Assembly: GCA_016180945.1 (NCBI GenBank)
Contig: JACPAG010000004.1
Span: 1-64,000, forward strand
DNA: 64,000 nucleotides
DNA from: Candidatus Aenigmatarchaeota archaeon
GTDB lineage: Archaea; Aenigmatarchaeota; Aenigmatarchaeia; GW2011-AR5
Reading direction: 5' to 3'
Part shown: positions 32,435 to 39,083 of the stretch, piece by piece
Position numbering within the stretch: the stretch's first letter is position 1
Layout: every line of letters starts with the position of its first letter
Made by a program: the position numbers and the translations under genes
Notes under the pieces: generated by a model
Databases searched by the model: none
Told to the model about the DNA's origin: nothing
The model's input: the letters and a program-made list of their open reading frames with translations, nothing else

Positions 32435-33163
32435 ATGCCATTCAAATGCGGACAGTGCGACAGGGAATTCTCTTCCGAGACGGGATTAGTCCAGCACAAC
32501 AGCGACAAGCACGGTATTGGCAAGGAAAGCAAGCAGGAAAAGAAGGAAGCAGAGCAGCAGATTAGGAGAGAAAAAAAGGAGAGCGAGTTGGAAAAATCAT
32601 TACACGCCAAAAAAACCAAACGAATTGCCAAATTCGGCATCGCCATACTTGTGGTAATCGGGCTTGCTTATTTTGCAATAAGTTTAATCCCTCCCAGCCC
32701 TGTTTCGAAGCTGCGCGAGGGCCTTGGCCCTGTTGGCTCCCAGCATATCCATTCCGACGTGAAACTTTACTTGAACGGTGTGCCGGTGGACTTCTCCGTT
32801 TCAAAATATCAGGTGAATCCCAGCCGCCAGCATGTCCATATGGAAGGCGGAGACGGCGACGTCGTCCACGTCCATGCCACCGGCGTCAAGACAGGATTCT
32901 TTTTCAGCACGTTAGGCATAACGTTCAATCCGACGTGCGTGGTAATGGACACGGGCAAAAGGTTCTGCAGCAATGAAAACAATACGCTCAAGTTTTACGT
33001 AAACAACGAACCGAACAATGAATATGAGATGTATGTTATGAAAAGCACCGACAGGATACTGGTTTCATACGGCAATGAAACCAACCTGACAAGCCAATTA
33101 GACTCTGTAACAACCAAGGCGCAGGGAATTGACAGAGGCCAAGTAGCTGTAAGGCCGCATTAA
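32435..33163 (+). CDS. C2H2 zinc finger, membrane helix and His-rich outer domain
   Basis: 242 residues. An N-terminal classical zinc finger FKCGQCDREFSSETGLVQH, with a second His five residues later (C-x2-C-x12-H-x4-H), is followed by a basic/acidic coiled stretch (about 28-68), one membrane helix (about 69-90) and an outer domain with QHIHSDVKLYLNG (about 107) and QHVHMEGGDGDVVHVHATG (about 134-152). The outer part matches the His motif style of 26501-27004. A zinc finger inside and a His-rich domain outside suggest a metal sensor or a DNA-tethering membrane protein. It ends at the convergent coiled-coil gene. Confidence 0.8.
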   Translation: MPFKCGQCDREFSSETGLVQHNSDKHGIGKESKQEKKEAEQQIRREKKESELEKSLHAKKTKRIAKFGIAILVVIGLAYFAISLIPPSPVSKLREGLGPVGSQHIHSDVKLYLNGVPVDFSVSKYQVNPSRQHVHMEGGDGDVVHVHATGVKTGFFFSTLGITFNPTCVVMDTGKRFCSNENNTLKFYVNNEPNNEYEMYVMKSTDRILVSYGNETNLTSQLDSVTTKAQGIDRGQVAVRPH

Positions 33164-34413
33164 GATATGACGACTTCCCTGCCTAAAATTTCCCTGAGCA
33201 TGCTTTCAAGCCCTTCTGTTTCCGTGGCTATTTCCTTTTCTGTCCCCGCTTTTTCCTTTGCTTTCGTTTCAAGGCTTTTCCTTAACGTTACAACACTTTT
33301 CTCCAGCTCTGCCAGTTCGCTTTTGCGATGTTTTTTTTCTGAGAAAAGGCCGTTATACTTGTCTTTCTCTTCTTTCAGCTGGGCTATTTTTTTTATCAAA
33401 GAAAGGTACTCGTCCCTTAATGATTCGAGCAGCCCTGCATTTCGCAGTATATCTATCAACCTTTGGTATTTCTTTTCTTCTATGTCCATCTGCTTTTCAT
33501 AAGAAAGACTTTGCGAGTCTTTCTGTGCATCAAAAGACTCTGGTCTTTTGCTCGCATCTGCAGCCCTTTTCATGCTTTCAAGGATTTTCTTAATCCTGAA
33601 GTCGCTGTCAGAAAAGAGCGCTTCCCCGCTTTCTATATAGGCGTCCAGCGTATCCCTGTATTCTTTCAGCATCGATTCGCATATTTTTGAGTGCCTGAAT
33701 TTGCGCATAGGACGGTCTATGCCGGCGAATTCCTCCACTATTTTCTGCCGTATGGTATTTTTGTTTTTTTCAAAGTATTTTATCTCCTCGTCCAAGGATT
33801 CTGAGAATTTGAATTCTTCCCTGGCTGAAAAGCTTTTTAATTCTTCATCCTTTCTTTTCAGCAGCCTTTCTTTTTCAGCTATCTCGTCCTTTATGACGGC
33901 TATCTCTTTCGCCAAAGATTCGTTAATTTTCCTGAGGGCGGTGATTTTTTCCAGTTTGTTTTGCGTTTCTCTTGTTTTTCTGAAAAGCGGATTGGATTCT
34001 AAAAATCTTTCCGCTTCCTCTGACTCTTTGGCTATGCTGTTTATTCTCGCGGCTATGAGCTTCATGTCGTCGCTGAACGCATGAAGATGCCGGAATTCCT
34101 TCATGTCGATGCTGCCTATTTCGCTTATTGCCCCCTTGTACGCGGATATATTTTCTTCCGCTGTTTCTATTATCGACAATGAGCGCGAGCAGAATTTGTT
34201 TTTTAGCATGTTTGAATAATTGTTTGGAGAATTTTTTGATGCTAATGAATTCAGATGGTTTCTAAGCAATGAAAAATCGGAATTCATCTTTTCCAAAAAG
34301 GCTTTTTGCCTGTTTTTTATTTCTTTGGATTCCAGAAAAGACGGCACTTCGCCGATATCTATCTTTAATGCCTCCTGCCTGTTCTGTTTGAAGAGGTTCC
34401 TGAAAGGGAACAT
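33160..34413 (-). CDS. Coiled-coil protein carrying an in-frame hairpin-element insertion
   Basis: 417 residues, almost wholly heptad-like, rich in Lys, Glu and Leu, with three long coiled segments (about 25-60, 140-215, 330-400). No membrane helix or ATPase motif. Similar to SMC-like or vesicle-tether hypotheticals of small archaea. Codons for about residues 288-304 (reading near KRPESFDAQKDSQSLSYEKQ) are made by a double hairpin (33502-33550) belonging to the dispersed repeat family, so the gene tolerates the repeat in frame. Function unknown. Confidence 0.72.
   Translation of the reverse strand: MFPFRNLFKQNRQEALKIDIGEVPSFLESKEIKNRQKAFLEKMNSDFSLLRNHLNSLASKNSPNNYSNMLKNKFCSRSLSIIETAEENISAYKGAISEIGSIDMKEFRHLHAFSDDMKLIAARINSIAKESEEAERFLESNPLFRKTRETQNKLEKITALRKINESLAKEIAVIKDEIAEKERLLKRKDEELKSFSAREEFKFSESLDEEIKYFEKNKNTIRQKIVEEFAGIDRPMRKFRHSKICESMLKEYRDTLDAYIESGEALFSDSDFRIKKILESMKRAADASKRPESFDAQKDSQSLSYEKQMDIEEKKYQRLIDILRNAGLLESLRDEYLSLIKKIAQLKEEKDKYNGLFSEKKHRKSELAELEKSVVTLRKSLETKAKEKAGTEKEIATETEGLESMLREILGREVVIS
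33502..33550. repeat. Double-hairpin element inside a coding gene
   Basis: Hairpins 33502-33510 with 33516-33524 (9 bp) and 33531-33538 with 33543-33550 (8 bp) are joined by gtgcat. The whole stretch aligns with the intergenic double hairpin at 48801-48846 (linkers gcacatcaaaag versus gtgcatcaaaag, then gcttgtatcc versus gctcgcatct). It lies within the frame of the coiled-coil gene without breaking it. Confidence 0.82.
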
Positions 34414-34445
34414 TTGATTACTTAGAAAGAAAAATAGATAAACGT

Positions 34446-35351
34446 TTATTGTGTCCGCTTAATATTTTTTATTCTGGTTCTAGGAGCCGTCTGAGGGTTG
34501 TACGTCTTTATCAGATACAGACCTATGACTAACCAGTAACCAAGGTATACAAACACGCGCAGCCATTCCGGATTGCCGTCGTAGCCGACGAGGGCTTTGA
34601 ATACGGAACCTATGGCACCTTTTTCGTGCAGCAACGGGTACGAGCCGTCTGCATGTGCAGGAGGATTTATGTCATAAGCACTGCTGGCAAAGAAGCCGAT
34701 GTCAATTTTATAGCTTTCTGCTGCCTCTATGTACTCGTGCACACCGAAGCCGAACAAGCCGGCGGCGAATATCAGAAGCAGTACAGAGGAATACTTGAAA
34801 ATGCTTTTGAGGTTTAAGCCATAGATTTCTTTGAACATGAAGATGGCCAAAAAAAACACGGCGCCAAATCCGGTGACTGTGCCTATGACAGTAGCCAGCG
34901 GTTGCTGGACCGCTACAGCCGTCAAGAACAATACGGTTTCGATGCCTTCCCTGAATACAGCTATAAAGGCAATTACAGCAATTCCAATCATGTTGCCTTT
35001 GGTTATTGTGATATCAATCTTGCCGTGCAGCTCATCTTTTATCTGGTGCGAGTTTTTAGCCATCCAGAAAATCATATACGTAAGCACGGCAGTCGCGGTT
35101 ATGGCGGCACTCCCTTCGAACAGTTTCTCTGCAACGCCTGTTAATCCGCCGTAAAATACGTAAAGCAGTATTCCAATAAAAACGCTCAGGATTATAGCAG
35201 CAGCTGTGCCCATGTACAGGTATCGCTTTAGCGCAGCTTTCCCGATCTTATTGAGATAAGCAGCGACTATAACAACTATGAGCGCGGCTTCCAGCGACTC
35301 CCGGAATGTTATGAGAAACGGGCCGGAGGCGATTGCAAGTGTTTCGAAGAC
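34446..35351 (-). CDS. FTR1-family iron permease
   Basis: 301 residues from the ATG at 35351, with GGTGAT four bases plus upstream; a TTG at 35384 would add 11 residues. Seven or so membrane helices. The two REGxE-type iron motifs are LITFRESLEAALIV (about 14-27) and AVFREGIETVLFL (about 143-155). An external loop with a HADGSYPLLHEKGAIGS segment lies near the C-terminus. It imports ferric or ferrous iron, consistent with its place at the end of the SUF operon. Confidence 0.88.
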   Translation of the reverse strand, partial: VFETLAIASGPFLITFRESLEAALIVVIVAAYLNKIGKAALKRYLYMGTAAAIILSVFIGILLYVFYGGLTGVAEKLFEGSAAITATAVLTYMIFWMAKNSHQIKDELHGKIDITITKGNMIGIAVIAFIAVFREGIETVLFLTAVAVQQPLATVIGTVTGFGAVFFLAIFMFKEIYGLNLKSIFKYSSVLLLIFAAGLFGFGVHEYIEAAESYKIDIGFFASSAYDINPPAHADGSYPLLHEKGAIGSVFKALVGYDGNPEWLRVFVYLGYWLVIGLYLIKTYNPQTAPRTRIKNIKRTQ

Positions 35352-35404
35352 CATAAGTATCACCAGAATAGTCCTATCGAACAATATTCCAACATAACAT
35401 CACT

Positions 35405-35812
35405 TCACAAATTTTTCAACTCGTCCTCCAATTTTCCGCCGATGTGCGAGTAGATGCCTAATTTCAAAACTTTCAGCGAAAGCAGGGCGCACTTTATACG
35501 CACATGCGATATGGGGATAGAAAGCACATCAAGGATGTCTTTTTTTGTCAATTTCGCCGCCTCTTCCAGGTTTTTGCCTGCTACCATTTCAGTCAGCATG
35601 CCGGCGGCTGCCTGGCTTATGGCGCAGCCCTTTCCGGAGAACTTGACGTCTTTGACAGAATTGCCGTTTAGCTTGATGTTTATCTCTATTTCATCGCCGC
35701 ATAACGGGTTCGAGTCGCTAGCCTTTATCTCTGCGTCTGTAATTGTCCCGTAATTGCGCGGATTCCTGTAGTAATCCAATATAATATCTGCGTACATATT
35801 GTCTACTGACAT
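35405..35812 (-). CDS. sufU: Fe-S scaffold protein SufU/IscU
   Basis: 135 residues from the ATG at 35812, with AGGTG upstream. The three scaffold Cys are visible: NPLCGDEI (about 37), FSGKGCAISQAAAGM (about 63) and RIKCALLSLKVLKLG (about 107). The DYYRNPRNYG N-terminus matches the family. It builds Fe-S clusters or accepts sulfur from SufS. Lies in the SUF operon between small genes and the iron permease. Confidence 0.9.
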   Translation of the reverse strand: MSVDNMYADIILDYYRNPRNYGTITDAEIKASDSNPLCGDEIEINIKLNGNSVKDVKFSGKGCAISQAAAGMLTEMVAGKNLEEAAKLTKKDILDVLSIPISHVRIKCALLSLKVLKLGIYSHIGGKLEDELKNL

Positions 35813-35821
35813 ATCCGGCAC

Positions 35822-35968
35822 CTATTCGTATCCCGACAACTCTTTTACTAATTCCATTACAGCTGGCATGCCCCCTCTTCGAAAAGCATAATGAATCGAA
35901 ACGAATTCTTGAACCTGTTGTTTCGGTACGCCCGTAAGCGTTAATTCCGCACTATCTATACGAATCAC
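35822..35968 (-). CDS. Small protein of SUF operon (48 aa), unknown
   Basis: Frame opens with GTG at 35966-35968 and reads VIRIDSAELTLTGVPKQQVQ, then a helical segment ending MPAVMELVKELSGYE. The stop (35822-35824) lies nine bases before the SufU ATG, and the upstream small gene ends five bases away, so spacing fits an operon. The regular alternation of hydrophobic residues suggests a real beta-alpha protein. No family recognised. Confidence 0.55.
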   Translation of the reverse strand: MIRIDSAELTLTGVPKQQVQEFVSIHYAFRRGGMPAVMELVKELSGYE

Positions 35969-35973
35969 CCCAC

Positions 35974-36138
35974 TTAATGGAATATGTCCAAAATCTCTTT
36001 GAAAACTACGAAAAGGCCGATGATAAGCGTGAGCGTTGCTGATAATCCATTGCCATTAAGCCCATGACTGACCAAAAACAAGCCTACTAAAATCCCTAGC
36101 ACGCTAAGTGCCACGAAAATCGGCGCGCTGCCCTTCAT
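35974..36138 (-). CDS. Small two-helix membrane protein (54 aa)
   Basis: MKGSAPIFVALSVLGILVGL opens the first hydrophobic helix; a second follows (LTLIIGLFVVFKEILDIFH). GGGGGTGA lies seven bases before the ATG. First gene after the hairpin element that separates it from sufS. Similar tiny two-helix proteins occur in many archaea; function unknown. Confidence 0.65.
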   Translation of the reverse strand: MKGSAPIFVALSVLGILVGLFLVSHGLNGNGLSATLTLIIGLFVVFKEILDIFH

Positions 36139-36178
36139 TTTTTTCACCCCCATCTGTATACACTTAATGCCAAATCAT

Positions 36179-36280
36179 AAGTCTTTGTATAACACCGTGC
36201 ACTGTGGTGCACGGTGTGTTGTCGAGACTTGGATTTCCCAGAGTATGACTTAAAAGTCACTGTATCATACTCTGAGGAAA
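36179..36280. repeat. Nested-hairpin element inside SUF operon, partner of 27829-27930
   Basis: Arm 1: 6-bp outer stem (36179-36184 with 36225-36230) around a perfect 11-bp hairpin (36192-36202 with 36207-36217). Linker ggatttccc. Arm 2: 10-bp stem (36239-36248 with 36265-36274), extended by tttc/gaaa, around a gact/agtc hairpin. It aligns with the reverse complement of 27829-27930; compensatory base changes keep the 11-bp stem paired. It divides the SUF operon between sufS and the small genes. Confidence 0.88.
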
Positions 36281-36309
36281 TGAAATCTTTTTAATGATTC
36301 TGAAACTCA

Positions 36310-37551
36310 TCACAGCTTGAATATTCTCCTGGCTTTTTCCAGTGCGTTAATGAACATATCTATTTCCTTCTTGGTATTGTAGATGTAGAAGCTTGCCCGC
36401 GAGGCGGCTGCTATTCCTAGCCGGTCCATAAGCGGCATTGCGCAATGATGGCCGCTCCTGATGGCTATGCCTTCATTGTCCAAAACAGTCGCCAAATCAT
36501 GCGAATGGATATCGCCGAGGTTGAAGGATACAACGCCGCCTTTGATGTCCGTGTCTTTAGGGCCAAATATCTTGATGCCTTTAACATCTTGCATTGCATT
36601 AAGCGCATGGCCGGCAAGCCCTTTTTCATGCTCGCGTATATTGTTCATGCCTATTTTTTGCAGATAATCGACGGCTGCGCCTAACGCTACTGCATCACCG
36701 AAGTTTGGCGTTCCGGGCTCGAACTTCCACGGCGATTCGCGGAACGTAGCCTCTTCGAGGCTAACAGACTTTATCATATCGCTGCCCAGCAGGAACGGTT
36801 CCATTGATTCTAGGATATCCGCCTTGCCATAAAGGCAGCCGATGCCGGTAGGCGCCAGCATCTTATGGCCGGAAAACATAAGGAAATCGCAATCTATATT
36901 TTTCACGTCAACAGGCATATGCGGTACGCTCTGGGCGGCGTCCACGAAAACAAGAGAGCCGTTGTCATGGGCCATTTTACAGATTTCTCCCGCAGGATTT
37001 ATTGTTCCCAATACATTCGAGACTTGGGTGACTGCGACCAGCTTTGTTCTGGGCGTCAGCAGCTCTGAGAACTGTTCCATCTTTAATTTTCCCTCTTCGT
37101 CAATATCCACAAACTTCAGCTTCACGCCCTGCTTTTGCAGGGACTGCCAAGGCACAATGTTGCTGTGGTGCTCCATGACAGTCGAAACGATTTCATCCCC
37201 TTTCTTCAGGTTTTTCATCGCCCACGAATAAAGGACTATGTTTGCAGCTTCTGTCGCGTTCCTTACGAATACGACTTCTTCGAATTTCGCGTTTATCAGG
37301 TCGGCTACCTTTTGCCGGGAAGCATCGTACAGCTCTGTCGCTTCCTGCGACAGCGTGTGAACGCCGCGATGAACATTTGAATTATGTTTCTCGTAGAAAC
37401 CTGTTAATGCCTGTATGACCTGCTTCGGTTTCTGGGTAGTGGCAGCGCTGTCTAAATAAACCAGCGGATGACCGTTGATTTTCCTCTTTAAAATAGGAAA
37501 GTCTTTTCTTATAGATTCGACATTCAGAGGAACTGTTGTTAACCTGTCCAT
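36310..37551 (-). CDS. sufS: Cysteine desulfurase SufS
   Basis: 413 residues from the ATG at 37551. PLP-type motifs: YLDSAATTQKP (about 32), VMEHHSNIVPW (about 124), VDAAQSVPH (about 205), PLP lysine in FSGHKMLAPTG (about 229) and the substrate loop RSGHHCAMPLM with the catalytic Cys (about 366). Group II (SufS/CsdB) desulfurase. Supplies sulfur to SufU or SufBCD. One base separates it from the stop of the unknown gene upstream. Confidence 0.93.
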   Translation of the reverse strand: MDRLTTVPLNVESIRKDFPILKRKINGHPLVYLDSAATTQKPKQVIQALTGFYEKHNSNVHRGVHTLSQEATELYDASRQKVADLINAKFEEVVFVRNATEAANIVLYSWAMKNLKKGDEIVSTVMEHHSNIVPWQSLQKQGVKLKFVDIDEEGKLKMEQFSELLTPRTKLVAVTQVSNVLGTINPAGEICKMAHDNGSLVFVDAAQSVPHMPVDVKNIDCDFLMFSGHKMLAPTGIGCLYGKADILESMEPFLLGSDMIKSVSLEEATFRESPWKFEPGTPNFGDAVALGAAVDYLQKIGMNNIREHEKGLAGHALNAMQDVKGIKIFGPKDTDIKGGVVSFNLGDIHSHDLATVLDNEGIAIRSGHHCAMPLMDRLGIAAASRASFYIYNTKKEIDMFINALEKARRIFKL

Positions 37552-37552
37552 A

Positions 37553-37918
37553 CTAAACACCAACCAATTTTTGCAGATGTCTATAAAAGCGGCGATACGT
37601 TCTGTCAGTCAACCTGCCCTCTCTAGCCGCGCGGTTAAATAGATGTACATGAGCGTCGATTCTTCTTACGGTTTCGGCGTTCTGCTCTGTTACTGCGTAC
37701 TCCTCTTTTATGTAGTCATCGGAAGCCGAATAGGCTCTGCTCAGTTGCAGCAGCCTAGCTTGCATTTGTTCATAAGTTAGAAGAGGATGATGTTTCAAAT
37801 GGCGCACAACACCCTCTAAACCATCCACATTGTACATTATATTCAAAGGCGATAATTGCCTTCTGTAGTCAATTGCCACGCGTGTTTTAGTTAAACGAGA
37901 TTTTATTCCTGTATTCAT
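37553..37918 (-). CDS. Unknown SUF-operon protein (121 aa)
   Basis: A soluble helical protein rich in Arg, His and Tyr (LEGVVRHLKHHPLLTYEQMQ, ARLLQLSRAYSASDDYI, RLTDRTYRRFYRHLQKLVG). The ATG overlaps the sufD stop (ATGA) and the stop lies one base before the sufS start, so it is translationally embedded in the SUF operon. No Cys residues, so it is not a scaffold. A regulatory or RNA-binding role is possible from its basic helices, but nothing is recognised. Confidence 0.7.
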   Translation of the reverse strand: MNTGIKSRLTKTRVAIDYRRQLSPLNIMYNVDGLEGVVRHLKHHPLLTYEQMQARLLQLSRAYSASDDYIKEEYAVTEQNAETVRRIDAHVHLFNRAAREGRLTDRTYRRFYRHLQKLVGV

Positions 37919-39039
37919 CCCTTCACCAGCGCCTTTTCAATAATATTTCTGAACCTTTCCTGCACACCTTCAAGCGGTATTTTTCGGATCACAGGGTCGA
38001 AAAAACCTTCGACTATCAGTCTTTCCGCATCTTCCCTGCTGATGCCGCGCGACGTCAGATAAAACATCTTGTCCTCGTCTATCTGGCCTACGGATGCGCC
38101 ATGGGTAGCGCGGACGTCATTATTTTCTATGATAAGCGAGGGGATAGGATTGCTGCTGGCACCTTCGCCAAGCAGGAGCGAATGGGATTCAAGGAATGAA
38201 GCGGTCTTAAATGCGGGCTTCTCTATCCTGATTAAGCCATGATGGACGGCACTTGACGAGTCTTTCATCACGCCTCTGGCAAGAATATTGTTTGACGTAT
38301 TGGGGACATTATGGTAAACGTTGGTCGTCAAATCTATGTGTCGTGACTCGTCGCCTAAAAACGTCCCTATGCACTCACTGCTCGCGCCTTCGCCGTTGAA
38401 TATCGTTTCCATCTTTATTCTTGATAAGCAGCCACCGAAACAGCCGAAAATCCAGTTTATCCTTGCGTTTCTCTCTGCCAGGGCGAATTTATAAGAAAAG
38501 TCATAGACGTTTTTCATCAAATTCTGGAATGAAAAGAAATTTATAGCGGAATCTTCGCCTGCATAGATTTCCACCACAGACGTGTTGAGTTCGCCTTTGT
38601 CCGCAGGCACGTACTCTTCTATGAAATTCAACGTGGAGTCAGGTTCAAGAACGATTATCGTATGGTTGCCCAATCCCTGAGTTGACTGGATATTCACATT
38701 CGCTGTTACGCCTTTAGGTATCCGGACGAAGGCGCCGTTGCTGAACATGGACTCGTGCAGCAAAAGGAGCTTATCGCGCTTCACATCCATGGCAAGAAAA
38801 TGATTTTTAAGCAAGTCATCAGATATTTCATTCAGAGGTATGGCAAACTGTGAATCAAACCTGCAGTCGGGTTTCCTTATTTCCAGTTTTTTAAGGTCCA
38901 GTTTCGATATGTCCGTGTAGCGCCAGTCCTCCTCGCGTTCCTGAGGCATCTGCATCGACAGGAATTTTTCCAGCGCGCCTTGCCTTCTTTCAATTAACCA
39001 TTGTGGTTCTTTATCGGTTGTTTCTACCGCAAACTCCAT
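37915..39039 (-). CDS. sufD: Fe-S assembly protein SufD
   Basis: 374 residues. N-terminal helical region with PQEREEDWRYTDISKLDL, a central right-handed beta-helix, and the C-terminal IENNDVRATHGASVGQIDED, MFYLTSRGISREDAERLIVE (about 333-352) shared by SufB/SufD. The GFFDPVIRKIPLEGVQERF end supports SufD. Forms the SufB-SufD-SufC2 complex. Confidence 0.9.
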   Translation of the reverse strand: MEFAVETTDKEPQWLIERRQGALEKFLSMQMPQEREEDWRYTDISKLDLKKLEIRKPDCRFDSQFAIPLNEISDDLLKNHFLAMDVKRDKLLLLHESMFSNGAFVRIPKGVTANVNIQSTQGLGNHTIIVLEPDSTLNFIEEYVPADKGELNTSVVEIYAGEDSAINFFSFQNLMKNVYDFSYKFALAERNARINWIFGCFGGCLSRIKMETIFNGEGASSECIGTFLGDESRHIDLTTNVYHNVPNTSNNILARGVMKDSSSAVHHGLIRIEKPAFKTASFLESHSLLLGEGASSNPIPSLIIENNDVRATHGASVGQIDEDKMFYLTSRGISREDAERLIVEGFFDPVIRKIPLEGVQERFRNIIEKALVKG

Positions 39040-39083
39040 ATGGAAACCTTTGTCTACTAAAGTTGGTTGATTATCAGAACAGT

